A stretch of DNA of 64,000 bases, from contig CAJNDS010002746.1 of the NCBI GenBank assembly GCA_905221605.1, forward strand, positions 745,889 through 809,888. Reading direction: 5' to 3'. Each line of letters begins with the position of its first letter. Position 1 is the first letter of the stretch. Positions 1 to 11,387 of this stretch are shown in pieces. Source of the DNA: Symbiodinium natans. Lineage: Eukaryota; Sar; Dinophyceae; Suessiales; Symbiodiniaceae. Position numbers and translations under genes: made by a program. The notes below the pieces were generated by a model. It was not told the DNA's origin and made no database searches. It worked only from the letters and a program-made list of their open reading frames with translations.

Positions 1-1383
1 AAACTCTCAACTCTGTAAACCCAAAAACCTAAACCCTATAAACCCTATAAAGCCTTTTAACCCTAAACGCTAAAAACCCTAAACCCTAAACCCTATAAAC
101 CCTACAAACCCTGTAAACCCTGTTAACCCTAAACCCTAAACGCTAAACCCTCATCCCAAGAGTCAACTCTTTGACATACGCCATGCGCCTCGCTCTCGCC
201 ACCCTCGAGCTTGCCGCTGGGGAAGGACCAGAGGCCAGATTCTTGGATGGCAGGGTTTAAGTTTGGGGTTTAGGGTTTGGGGTGTAGGGTTTAGGGTTTA
301 GGGTTTAGGGTTGAGGGTTGAGGGTTGAGGGTTGAGGGTTTAGGGCTAGGGTTTAAGGTTGAGGGTCTAGGGCTCAGGGATGGGTTTAGGGTTGAGGGTT
401 CAGGGTTGTAGGGGGTAGGGTTGACAACTCAGGGACCCCAACAGTTCCCAGCATTGTCTCCTTGTAAACCCTAAACCCTAAACCCTAAACCCTAAACCCT
501 AAACCCTAAACCCTAAAGCTACAATATAGGCTAACCACCTAAACAAATCCGTTTGAGTTCAACAAGACCCCATTCAGTACTGTGGGGTTTCTTATTCAGT
601 GCATGGTGGTTCAGGGCTTTAAAATCAGAGCTCACGAGTTCTGGGGCTTGAGTTTGTCTTCTAACTGCACTGAGGCTTTTGAGACGCCCGCCCGCACAAT
701 TTAAGCTTTGAACCAGCATTTGTCACTCAGCAAACTTGGATGGCGCACCCTAAACTCTAAACCCTAAACCCTAAACCCTCAACCCCACAACATGGTGCTG
801 TTGCAACTGCTGAGGCTTCAATGCCTAGACCTGGAGCTCATTTCATTTCTGGTATCGCAGGATCGAAGTCCCCAGTCGCAGCCTAAGTTTTAGGGGAGTG
901 TTTAGGGTCACCCCTGAACCCTGTGACCCTAAACCCTAAGCCCTCAACCCTGCGACCGCAAACCCTAAGCCCCTAAGCCTCTCAACCCTCAATCCCTCAG
1001 CCCTCCGCCCACCCACTGCAGACCCGAAGCCCTAAACCCGAAACCCTAAACACCAGGCCGAGGGGTCTGTGGGACTGCACCAGGAGGCATTTCTCCAACC
1101 TTGCTGGGAGACTTCGGAATCCGCAGCCCCATGTAGCAATGCAGGGTTGAGGGTTTGGGGTTTGGGGTTTAGGGTTTACGGTTTAGGGTTGAGGGTTTAC
1201 ACCCTAAACCCTAAGCGGAGCGGGCTTCCTCGCGCAATTGCTTCGCCAGGCGACGCCTCGTCCATGATCACCGCTCCGCAGCGCGGCTGCGCTAGTCGCT
1301 GCTGACCTGCAGCTTTAGGGTTTAGGGCTTAGGGTTTAGGGTTTAGGGTTTGGGGTTTGGGGTTTGGGGTTTGGGGGTGCAGA

Positions 1384-1492
1384 CCAGGATGGGCGATTGT
1401 ACCCCTATGAGACCCCCCCCTTTCAAAATGCCCTTGGCAGGGCTATTTCTGCGGATCAGCGGGGATGAGAAGGGCCCAATAGCCCGTCCCGG
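1384..1492. mobile_element. Family H-like element
   Basis: Ends CCAGGATGGGCGATTGTACC and CAATAGCCCGTCCCGG match the family H ends at 3.6 kb. Confidence 0.6.
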
Positions 1493-1870
1493 CAATGTTG
1501 CGGAGCTTCGGAAAACCCTAAACCCTAAACCCTAGACCCTAAACCCTGAACAAGCCGAAAGCCTAACTCAACCCTACACCTCTACACCTCCAAACCCCTT
1601 TAAAAAGCCCCCTAAGCCCTCTAGGTCCTAAACCCTGAACCCCAAAAAGCCCCAGAACCGCATAAACACTAAACACTCAACCCCTAAACCGCCAAATCCT
1701 GCTCCCGTCGGCCCCTATGTTGTTTGGGGTTTAGGGTTTCGGGTTTAGAGGCCGTTTCAAAGGACCATGTAACTACCCTTAGATTCAAAGTCCGAAGCTC
1801 CCAGAGATGACTCCTATGGCGGGTTTCTCTAACGCTCCTGGCTCTCTGCTAACTTTTGTTCAGGGTTTAG

Positions 1871-2005
1871 CGCCCTAAACCCTAAACCCTAAACCCTAAA
1901 CCCTAAACCCTAAACCCTAAACCCTAAACCCTAAACCCTAAACCCTAAACCCTAAACCCTAATTAAACCCTAAACCCTAAACCCTAAACCCTAAACCCTA
2001 AAAGG
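1871..2005 (-). repeat. Interstitial CCCTAAA array
   Basis: About 18 near-perfect CCCTAAA units, interrupted once by an extra TTAA near 1962. Orientation flips to TTTAGGG immediately after 2005, so it is not a chromosome end. Confidence 0.92.
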
Positions 2006-2812
2006 GCTTAGGGCTTAGGGTTTAGGGTTCAGCCCATGAGGGTTTTTGGCTTCGTAGGGTTCGGGGTTTAGGGTTCAGTGGTGCCCCGTTTAGTGCGAAT
2101 AAGCACTTTCTGCTGTGAAGTAGGGTGGTCAGTACTGGTATTTTAAACAGACACCCTACATGTACATACCTACATACATGCACAGTACATAAACATACAT
2201 ATATACTCACCATGCTGCGAGGCCCGAATACATGTAGGGTTCAGGCTTCCGGGATCTAGGAATCTAGGACCGAAACCAAAAAAACCTAAACCCCAAGCTT
2301 ACATGGGCTTGGGTTCAGGGTTTCGGGAGGAATGAGGGCAGTGCCTTTTTGGAATCACCTCCCAAATGACGAAACAGTGCTTGAGGATTGGCTGTTTAGG
2401 TTCAGGGTTTCAGGCTTGATAAAGGTTCCGATGGGTAGTTTCTTTCCACCTTCCGGATTCATAACATTCTCAGGCGCTTCCCAAGACGTGCTCAACAAGA
2501 TTGGGGATACTGCTTAGGGGCTGAATACCCAAGCCCGAAAAAAGGTTAACCTTCTTTTTGTAACATATATATATACATATATAACGAAAAAAGTTAGAGG
2601 TTAACCACCCAGCCCCTAAGGCTAGTAAACCCTAAGCCGTAAACCCTAAAACACTAAACCCTAAACCCTAAACCCTAAACCCTGAACCCTAAACCCTAAA
2701 CCCTGAACCCTAAACCCAAAACCCTAAACCCTAAACCCCTAACTCTAACAGCCGGGCCGCACCAGTCGCGGAAGCAGCGGGAGATCTCAGAGCCATGCGA
2801 AGTGAGCGCCTT

Positions 2813-3171
2813 TGGGTTTAGGGTTTAGGGTTTAGGGTTTAGGGTTTAGGGTTTAGGGTTTAGGGTTTAGGGTTTAGGGTTTAGGGTTTAGGGTTCAGGG
2901 CCTCCGGCCCGCTAGCTCACTGAGGATCCAGGGCACGATGCCTTGGACTTAGGGTTGAGGGTTTCTTTGGGTTAGGGTTTAGGGTTTAGGGTTTAGGGTT
3001 TAGGGTTTAGGGTTTAGGGTTTAGGGTTTAGGGTTTAGGGTTTAGGGTTTAGGGTTTAGGGGTAGGGTTTAGGGTTTAGGGTTTAGGGTTTAGGGTTTAG
3101 GGTTTAGGGTTTAGGGTTTAGGGTTTAGGGTTTAGGGTTTAGGGTTTAGGGTTTAGGGTTTAGGGTTTAGG
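2813..3171 (+). repeat. Interstitial TTTAGGG arrays
   Basis: Two long runs, 2813-2892 and 2970-3171, of near-perfect heptamers separated by a 75-bp unique island with the frame GLRPASSLRIQGTMPWT. Confidence 0.92.
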
Positions 3172-3610
3172 GGCCGAGATATCACAACGGAGGCCCGACA
3201 CAGATTTGGAAAACCGACCATCTCTCCTTTTTAGCAAGCAGACGCCGGGCGGTCGATTTGGGTCTCTGCAGTTCTTGTATGACTACGAAATCCTGCCGGA
3301 CCGCCTTCAACCCTAAAAACCCTGAAAAAAAACAGGCCAGGTAACCTTAAATCAAAACGCTTTTTTCGATATTTTTGTATATATGAATAATGATAATAAT
3401 CATAATAATAATAATATCATAATAATAATATGTGTATATATATATATATATATATTATTTATTTATTTATTTTTATTGTTTTTTTTTTTTGGGGGGGGGT
3501 TGGGAGGCTGGGATCCCAGTATCAGGAACTTCCTGCATCCACGACATCAGTTTTGGGCACGAGGAAACAGTGCCAAGCGACCCTCCAGCCAAAACCCTGC
3601 ATCCTCCATA

Positions 3611-3707
3611 CCTACCAGGATGGGCTATTCTACCCTAGAATCCCTTAAAAGGCCCTTTATAGGGTTCATTATGGGGGTTGTAAGGCCTAGTAGCCCATCC
3701 TGGTAGG
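3611..3707. mobile_element. Family H inverted-repeat element (97 bp), candidate introner
   Basis: Near-perfect ends CCTACCAGGATGGGCTA and TAGCCCATCCTGGTAGG. Removal at CCAG|GA...GGTAG|G leaves open frames in phase on both strands. Confidence 0.87.
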
Positions 3708-4651
3708 ATGAGACCCACTGCAAGCCCAAAAAACTCCTTTTCCCACCAAAGTAGAGTTCATTCAATAAATGAAGCCCCGAAATGGCACTGCTACAATCCC
3801 TATTAGGGTCTATGGACTCATGGGCCACAAACCCATTCAATGGTTTTTCGTTTCCAAGGAAAACTCCAAACCTCACAACTCCAAGTACGTGATTTCTGGC
3901 TGGGATGAACGATGCAAACAACTGCTGCGCCTGTCATGTTTTGATCAACCCTAAACCCTAAACCCTAAACCCCAAACCCTAAACCCTAAAGCCTAAACCC
4001 TAAACCCTACCCATACGAAAATCCTCTAAATCCTGGAAGGGTTGGGATTGGGGTGTTGGGGTTTAGGCTGGAGTGCACAAGGGAAGCAAGTCAGAAGAAG
4101 AGAGCTGGAAACTAAACCCTCAACCCCTCAACCTCCTCAACACCCTCGACCCCTCAACCCCTCAAACCTTTGTCCCTAAACCCTAAACCCTGAACCCTGA
4201 ACCCTAAACCCTAAACCCTAAACCCTAAACCCCAAACCCTAAACCTGTGCATGTCTGGCATGTTGGGAGCTTGCGTGGATTCAATGGGCCATTTCGCCAC
4301 GCGTCCTGCGAGACCTCCAGCAGCAGGTCAACCTGGGGACTAGGGTTTGTAGGGTTTCGGGTTTAGGGCTTATAGGTTTTCTGGGTTTGGGGTTTAGGGC
4401 TAGGGTTTAGGGCTTGTAGGGTTTAGGGGTCAGGGTTTGTGGGGTTTAGGGTTTAGGGATTCTAGGGCTCATAGGGTTTTGGGTTTGCAGGGGTTTAAAA
4501 AGTTTAGTTGGGGTTTGTAGGGTTTAGGGTGGAGGGCTTGCCCAGATCAGCCCAACCCCAGGACCTGCGCCCCGCGAAGCGAAGGATGGGTAGGTGTGCG
4601 GGGCTATGACAAGTAGGGTTTAGGGTTTAGGGTTTAGGGTTTAGGGTTTAG

Positions 4652-4786
4652 GATGATGAGGTTGTGAGGGAGCTTGAGCAGCAGATGCATGGTCGTGGTG
4701 CGGATCTCGGGCTGCAGCTTCAGCCACGAGCAGAGTCTGAGCTGGATCAAGGTCGGTGCAAACTGCACGAGGTCCTGCCAGGCCTT
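4652..4786. other. Open island with exon-like borders, strand unresolved
   Basis: Plus strand: after TTTAG a 45-codon frame reads DDEVVRELEQQMHGRGADL... and meets a CCAG|GC donor. Minus strand: after GGCAG| the frame reads DLVQFAPTLIQLRLCSWLKL... . The neighbouring island at 4852-4944 is also open on both strands (minus: MEGVLNNMDHAKSDELRTTF). On the minus strand a TTG|GC donor there would join to this island in phase 0. Confidence 0.3.
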
Positions 4787-4988
4787 TAGGGTTTAGGGGG
4801 GTTTTAGGATTTAGGGTTTAGGGTTTTAAGATTTAGGGTTTACTGCGCCAGGGCCAAGAGAAGAAATGTCGTCCGGAGCTCATCTGATTTGGCGTGGTCC
4901 ATATTATTGAGGACGCCCTCCATGGGCTATCTCGCCCGCACAAGGCATGGTGGAAAACATGCTGTTATCTTAGGGTAACATGCTGTTA

Positions 4989-5113
4989 TCTTAGGGTAGT
5001 TACATGGTCCTTATATACCCTTTTTTTGCCCAATACAAATTAAGGGCCCATACATCAGAACCCTTTAAGGGAGGTTAGGGACCGTATTAAGGGCCCATGA
5101 AACTACCCTTAGA
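4989..5113. mobile_element. Family G inverted-repeat element (125 bp) with TGTTA duplication
   Basis: Ends TCTTAGGGTAGTTACATGG and CATGAAACTACCCTTAGA, flanked by TGTTA on both sides. A 21-bp direct repeat (4962-5003) including AACATGCTGTTATCTTAGGG overlaps the left junction. Confidence 0.85.
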
Positions 5114-5727
5114 TGTTAAAGCTGCTAAGACTCATGCTTCCTAAGGTTTGGGTTTAGGGTTTAGGGTTTGGGGTTTAGGGTTTGGGGTTTGGGGTTTAGG
5201 GGTTGAGGGTTTCAGGTTTGGGGTTGCAAAACACCAACCCACCGGATGCTAAGCGTTCCGCAGCTCGCGTCTCAACTCAATTAAGGGATATGAGGAGGGA
5301 CGCCCTGAAAGGACCCCGAATCTTATTCCCCTGTAGAAACCCAAGACATACATATTATATATATACACACACACCTTATATCGTCCCTATCAACTGAAGC
5401 ATATGCTCTACGAGTGCAATCCTTTTTCTGGTATGTGGGGATTTCCCGAAATAGGGCAACCCCTTTTATACCCCAAGCAGAAAAGAATTCCCTTAAAGGG
5501 ACCCCCCAAAAAGCGTACCCCTATTTTCGGAGACCCTCATATGGATGGACCACATGAGCCCTTTCAGGGTTCATGTGGTCCCCATGGTGAGGGCGCCAAT
5601 GGGGAGGTACAACCTTGGAGGGGTGCAATGCTTCCTCGACTACTTGGGTTGAGTGTTCCCAGCCCAGGGACTCTCCCCTTGGGGAGTAGGGTTTAGGGTT
5701 TAGGGTGAGGGGACCGGCTACTATTTC

Positions 5728-5837
5728 GTGGAAGCCCTTTTTGACTTAGTAAGTAGGATTGGTAAGTTGGATTGTGGGGATTCTTATAGGGTTTCTAGGG
5801 GATACGAAGCAGACTTACTAGGTAAAAATGCTTCCAC
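5728..5837. mobile_element. Family N inverted-repeat element (110 bp)
   Basis: Ends GTGGAAGCCCTTTTTGACTT and GGTAAAAATGCTTCCAC; inner ACTTAGTAAGTAG / CAGACTTACTAG. A relative lies inside the element at 57513-57747. Confidence 0.75.
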
Positions 5838-6321
5838 AAGTGCTGGGGGCGCTTCCTCATATGGTATATACTTGCGCCCTGAAGCTACTCTATACCCCAG
5901 AACCTTGTGGGACTCGGTTTCTGGAGCTTCGAAGGGCATCCGGCCTACACAGTCAGCACTTGCACCCCACATCTTGTACCACAAGCTTGGAGGCCCTATA
6001 CCTGAAACCCTAAACCCTAAACCCTAAACCCCAAACCCTAAACCCTAAACCCTCAAACCCTCAAACCCCTAAACCCTCAAACCTCTAACTGCCACCGCGC
6101 CAAGCTGCAAAGGTCGGAGGCTGCAGGTGCGGGTAGTGCCCTTTGGCAGCCTCGACCTACGGTGTGGGATGTTTAGGGCTCAGGGGTTCAGAGGTTTAGG
6201 GTTTCAGGGTTTAGGGCTTCTAGGCCCTACATCAGAAGTTTGCTGGGCGCCATGAGATTCTAACGGGTAACCTCGCTACCAGTACGAAGCCGTTCAGTAC
6301 ACGGTGCTCAAGCTTGGCTGG

Positions 6322-6412
6322 CTGGTTCTTAGTAGGGAATGAGGGAATGAGGTACCCTAAACCCCAAACCCTAAACCCCAAACCCTAAACCCTAAACCCC
6401 AAAACCTATAGG

Positions 6413-6447
<35 letters not shown>

Positions 6448-6511
6448 CATATATATATATACATATGTGGCCCTATGTGGCCCTACGTCCCTGATTCCCT
6501 CCGAAGAACCA
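6322..6511. mobile_element. Family D element filled with telomere-like and AT repeats
   Basis: Left end CTGGTTCTTAGTAGGGAATG and right end CCCTCCGAAGAACCA match as inverted repeats. The interior consists of CCCTAAA units and a long (AT)n tract instead of the usual body. Confidence 0.65.
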
Positions 6512-6614
6512 AAAGAGGGTTGGGTTCTGGGTGACTGTATATACCTACGTGGGACAAACTCGGCCCAATACTTCAGGCACTGTTTAAGGCTCAGAGACAG
6601 CTAAAAAAGGGGGG

Positions 6615-6685
6615 GAATACATATACATATTTACATATATATATATATATATATATATAGGCAAAGAGACAGCTAAAAAAGGGGG

Positions 6686-6725
<40 letters not shown>
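6615..6725. repeat. (AT)n tracts in a duplicated context
   Basis: GAGACAGCTAAAAAAGGGGG occurs twice (6593 and 6665), each followed by (TA)n runs, so a unit containing an AT repeat has duplicated. Confidence 0.88.
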
Positions 6726-6824
6726 GCTTCAGAGCTCCGGGAGTATTGGGTTGGATTAGGGTTGGGGGGCTGACAGGTGCTCCAGCTCTTCTTTGGGGTG
6801 TTTAGGGCTTAGGGTCTTTCACAG

Positions 6825-6979
6825 GGCTTGTGTCATTCAACTTTCGTGCCTTGTAGTTTCCCCCGTGCTCCAAGAAAGGGACCCCGTCATGCTCTCGGCC
6901 CTGATTTCAAGAAAGACCTAAGTCTACCCAAGCATGTCTGCTTCTGTCAAACCGGTGCCCCGCGAGGACAGCTTGAGAG
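6825..6979. other. Open island with exon-like borders, strand unresolved
   Basis: Plus strand: after CTTTCACAG a frame runs 51 codons (...LGPDFKKDLSLPKHVCFCQT...) to GAGAG|GC. Minus strand: after GACTTAG| the segment VFLEIRAESMTGSLSW... runs to AAG|GC. Both have dinoflagellate-style AG|G...AG|GC borders. I cannot choose between them from sequence alone. Confidence 0.28.
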
Positions 6980-7007
6980 GCATGCGCTTTAGGCATTAGT
7001 TTCGGGT

Positions 7008-7135
7008 TAGGGTTTAGGGTTTAGGGTTTAGGGTTTAGGGTTTAGGGTTTAGGGTTTAGGGTTTAGGGTTTAGGGTTTAGGGTTTAGGGTTTAGGGTTTA
7101 GGGTTTAGTTGGGGTTTGGGGTTTAGGGTTTTGGG
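7008..7135 (+). repeat. Interstitial TTTAGGG array
   Basis: About 14 perfect units, then degraded GGGGTTT variants. Confidence 0.9.
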
Positions 7136-7260
7136 TTGTCAGGCGTTCAGGGTTTCGGGGCTTAGCAGCTTGACAAGGGCGCCGGGGTGCCTCAGTCGGG
7201 GGCACCCTCGCACGAAAAAGATGGAATCCGATAACCCCATAACGCTATTTGCTCAAGACG

Positions 7261-7284
7261 CCCCCCCCCCCCCCCCCCCCCCCC
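7261..7284. repeat. Long C homopolymer run
   Basis: About 24 consecutive C. Comparable G or C runs (12-24 bp) occur at 10297, 12251, 13491, 15675, 21660, 22924, 27946, 29820, 33230, 37951, 42017, 43184, 46895, 54642, 58492 and 58956. Confidence 0.9.
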
Positions 7285-8740
7285 AACAAAATAACAAATA
7301 ACTGAATAACCAAAAGATAATAATCCCTATATTACCCTTACAAGGAAGATTATTCTTGATTTTAGATAACTACCACACGCCTACCCAGCACATGGTCCCA
7401 ACAAAGCCTTGTTTTGGTCTTGTTTGAGGCAATCGACGTCCCGGTCTTAGCCCCTTAACCCTCGCGACCCTAAACCCACACGCCTAAACCCTAAAGCCTA
7501 AAGCCGAAACCCCCTAAAAAGCAACTCCAATTGAACAAAACCTCGTGGAAGCCTCCAACTTCAGCACGGCTTGAGGAGGGTTTTGTACAGGTGCCTTAAT
7601 GGTTAGGTCGCCAACTTGTGGGTCTAAGTTCAGGGATCAGGGTTTAGGGTTTAGGGCCTAAGGTTTAGGGTTAGTCCAAGGTTGAGGGTTGAGGGTTACT
7701 GTAGTGTATTTCTGATAGGGACCACAAGGGAGTACTACGAGTAATGATTAGGACCCCCTGTATTCGGTGGTGGTTAAAAACCCTAAACCTAACCCCTAAA
7801 CCCTAAACCTGCTGCAGCCATCGTGGCGATCTCATCAAGATAGAACCAATGGGCCTGCTTGGGCTTAGTGGGTGTATCTTATTTAGGCTGGCGGTCTCTG
7901 TATCTGTTGCTGTACACCTTAGTAGAGCCCCCCCTATATACCCCTAACAAGAACCCTATGTATCCCCTTGGCTTATAAAACAGAAACCCTGCTAAAGGGA
8001 CCACCAACCTACAGAAGGTGTATCTGGCCCAACCAGAGTTGCTTAGTAGGATTTAAGGGGTGCAAGGAGGGACCCCTAAAAAGGACCCTTGGACCTTGAA
8101 CCCCAAACCCCAGAAAAAGCCTACCGCCTGAAACCCAAACCCCAAACCCCAAACCCCAAACGCGCCAAACCCCAAACCCTAAACCCTGAACCCGAAACCG
8201 GCTTAGGATGTGGAGCGCGCTGGTTCAAGATACCTATTACTGTTGTGCTGAAAGGCCCCCGAAACCCGACAGCCTAAACCCTAAACCCTAAACCCGAAAC
8301 CCCAAACCCCCAAATCCCTTAACCCCAACCCTAAACCCTAAACCCTAAACCCTAATCCTGAAGGGCAACAGCAGGATGGGAACTGCAGGGCTTGGGCTCA
8401 ATGTGGCACCATTGGTCTCAGTTGGGGTTTAGGGTTTTAGGGTTTTAGGGTTTTAGGGTTTAGGGTTTAAGGGTTGAGGGTTGAGGGTTGAGGGTTGAGG
8501 GTTTAGGGTCTAGGGTTCAGGGTTGAGGGTTTAGGGTTTAGGGTTAACTAGATGGAGCTCTGTAGGCTTTTTCGGCTTTGGGATATTGGGGGTGTGAGCC
8601 CACCCCTGAACAGCACCCCACGTGGCATACATCGCAGGTAGATATGACATTTGCCCCACTTCCCAGACAAGCTTCAACCCTGAACCGGTTGGGGACACCG
8701 AACCCCAAGCCCTAACCACAAACCCTATATGGGTAGTTCA

Positions 8741-8830
8741 TGGTAGTTCTCTTCATTCGAGTCCCCTTTCGGTCCGAGATAATTCAAAGAAGGACTCCTA
8801 AAAAGGGACCCTGATTTAGAGAAACTGCCC
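8741..8830. mobile_element. Family J-like element
   Basis: TGGTAGTTCTCTTCATTCG left, AAGGGACCCTGATTTAGAG right, as loose inverted ends. Confidence 0.55.
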
Positions 8831-9835
8831 ATGTCTGTTTTCTGCAGAGCCGCCTGCGGAGCCTACTAGAACCTCCCTGGCGACTCTGTTCGATGGTGGA
8901 AGTTGCGGGAATAAGATTAAGGGTCCCTTCTAGTGGGTCCCTCCTTTTACCTCTTCATAGACCATCGTGCAAAGCTTCACCAGGAGCGCCTTCCCTTCAA
9001 GGAAGCCGAGAGCGTAGCTGCGGGGTAAAAGACCTCTGAATTATGGGCCCCTTTCGAGTTCTTCTAATTGTACTACCCCCAAACCCTAAACCCTAAACCC
9101 TATCCCTAAACCCTAAACCCTAAACCCCAAACCCTTGCAGGTTAGGGTGCCCATAGTTTGGATGAGCCCTCGCCTGAGCTGCGCTTGCTCCAAGGCTCGA
9201 GGCCGGGCCCCCTGACCGGTCGGTCAGGGGGCTCCGTGTAGTTGGGGGGCGCCTAACTCGTTCTGAGAATTCGGCAACTCGGCACCCTATCTAGTCCCTT
9301 AATACCCTAAACCTTAAACCCTATAAGGGCAAGGAAACGAGGAAATAGAAGGTGCCGAGTTCCCAAATCCCCTAGTGAGACGAGCTAGCCGGTGGAACTG
9401 TACAATCGCCGTGGTCGAAACCCCGTGCCTATCCCCGCATCACAACGAACCCTAAACCCCCAAACCCCAAACCCGCGCATGAGCCCCGAATCGGCCCCCA
9501 AAGGGCAGAGAAACCTCGAACCCTCTCAAAGGAGTCTGGTAAGGATTCTCGACGCCGGCTCATTGCGAAACTAGGTGCCAGAGCAAGGAAAAGGGAAACA
9601 AACGAGCCCACTCTGGGTCCTAGCATAAGATCCTGGTAGCCCAGTAACCATATTCTACTCAGGGCAGCCAATTTTATGGGTTGGTTACTTTATAAAGGAA
9701 CCTTGAGCCCCAATAAAGGGAAAATAGGGTACCACTGGGCTGCCAAGAGATAAGTAGTGTTCGAGCTACAAACAGCGCTCCGCACTCGCAGGTCAGAGCG
9801 GTCGCTCCGACCAAGAAGACCTGGTTGGCAAAGGA

Positions 9836-9975
9836 GGTTTAGGGTTTAGGGTTTAGGGTTAGGGTTTAGGGTTTAGGGTTTAGGGTTTAGGGTTTAGGGT
9901 TTAGGGTTTAGGGTTTAGGGTTTAGGGTTTAGGGTTTAGGGTTTAGGGTTTAGGGTTTAGGGTTTAGGGTTTAGT
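9836..9975 (+). repeat. Interstitial TTTAGGG array
   Basis: About 19 units with one base deletion near 9860. Confidence 0.92.
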
Positions 9976-10047
9976 TGGGTCCAGGGTTTAGAAGTCTAGG
10001 GTTTAGGGTTTAGGGTGCCCTAGGTACTTTCATGAAAACCTGAACCC

Positions 10048-10123
10048 TGGGATGTTCCCCCTTATACTGACAGTCCTTAATCGTATAGTATGCCCCCTTG
10101 TTAGTGTAAGAGGGAACCTTCCA
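10048..10123. mobile_element. Family B element, degenerate
   Basis: Ends TGGGATGTTCCCCCTTATAC and AGGGAACCTTCCA; interior is shorter than in other copies. Confidence 0.6.
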
Positions 10124-11387
10124 AGGGTCCAGGGTTTAGAGGTCAGGGTTCTCTGGGTACTTTCATGACAACCCACACCCCAGAAGGAAAATCCTTCCAC
10201 GGAATATAAACAGGGTTTAAGGTGCAGGATTTGCATGGTGTTGAATATTGGCACCTGTTGGGGCTCCTGCGCTATCTTGAGGTTCTTCGTGCTGAGGGGG
10301 GGGGGGGGGGGGGCAGGGGGTCTCCGGCCAACTCCTTGTCCATTTGAGTGCAAAGCACCTATAGGTACTGATCTCTGACGTCTCTGACGCAGAGAACGGA
10401 GATGATCTCTGCTATTGCAGGGCAGGGGCAAGATCGAAAGGAAAATTTACCCACACCAACCCCTTTACACCCCAAAACCCTAACTTCTAGACCCGAACCC
10501 GAATCCTAAACCCTAAACCCTAAACCCTAAACCCTAAGCCTTAAGTCCTGCACCCTGTGGTTGCTGGGGACGCGGTCGCCGCAAAGGCAGTGCCAAATTC
10601 AGCAACACTCCGGAAGAGACAGAAACCTTAAACAGGCTGTAAAGGGTTGAGGGTTTAGGGTTTCGGGTTTCGGGCTTATAGAGGTTCAGCAAGAGCACAA
10701 TGAATCTGTTTCTTGCCTGGGCTGGCTGGTGACCACAAACATGACCAAGTGTTTAAGGTACAGGGTGTAGAGAGGTCAGAATGAAGTTGCGGATGTAGAG
10801 CTTAAGGTTAGGGTTTAGGGTTTAGGGTTTGGGGTTGGGGGTTTAGGGCTTAGTTCGGTCCCGACAATGCCCCCTCAGCGCAAGATATGTGTCCTCAGGT
10901 TTAGATGCGCAGGTTGGTCCCCGTCATCTCAACAAGACTCCGAAAGAACCCTCCACTCGGGCGCCGCCGGGCAGCCTTATAAACCCTAAACCCTAAACCC
11001 TAAACCCTAAACCCTAAACCCTAAACCCTAAACCCTGAAAAGCTCCAGACAGTCTGGGTACAGCCTCTATTATCGTTGCCGCATGAACTTTGCCTTGGGG
11101 TCCTTCTCAGGTTCATGTCGGCCACTCACCCCTAAACCCTAAACCCTAAGCTCTAACCCTAAACCCTAAACCCTGAACCCTAAACCCGATTTCTCCATCT
11201 GTTTCGGAGTGTTCACAACCTCTGGGAAACTGGTATGCGTGGAAAATGACCACATGAGCCTCGGCAGGACATCAACAAGGGAGTGCTTCCAACACCATGC
11301 CAAGTCCGTCTTAAACGGTTTAGGGTTTAGGGTATAAGGTTTTGCTTTTAGGGCTTAGGGCTAAGAACAGGCTGCCACAATACATCT

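Larger units (their letters stand above)
1..3380. other. Telomere-like arrays with unique islands; no gene called
   Basis: CCCTAAA-type tracts dominate at 1-150, 455-520, 1870-2000 and 2640-2745. TTTAGGG-type tracts lie at 255-420, 1310-1375 and 2815-3171. Unique islands (158-250, 560-720, 790-890, 1050-1140, 1210-1310, 2755-2815, 3172-3310) are open in one or more frames. Several show AG|G and G[T/A] borders on the minus strand, for example GCTGCGACTGGGG after CTTAG near 890. No product can be assigned. Confidence 0.6.
7110..9836. other. Mixed telomere-like, simple and unique sequence; no gene seen
   Basis: Contains a C run (7261-7284), an AT-rich stretch resembling the interior of family C (about 7290-7378), diverged CCCCAAA/CCCTAAA repeats (8095-8355), TTTAGGG variants (8425-8545) and a family J-like element (8741-8830). 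At 9190-9235 a GC-rich palindrome-like stretch (GACCGGTCGGTC core) occurs. No frame over about 80 codons looks coding. Confidence 0.5.

Noticed and set aside
1-160. True chromosome-end telomere at the window start
   Set aside because: Units are irregular and the same heptamer recurs in both orientations through the whole window.
10030-10431. Minus-strand frame of 133 codons
   Set aside because: Runs through a family B element, a G run (poly-Pro) and telomere-like words; composition is not that of a real protein.
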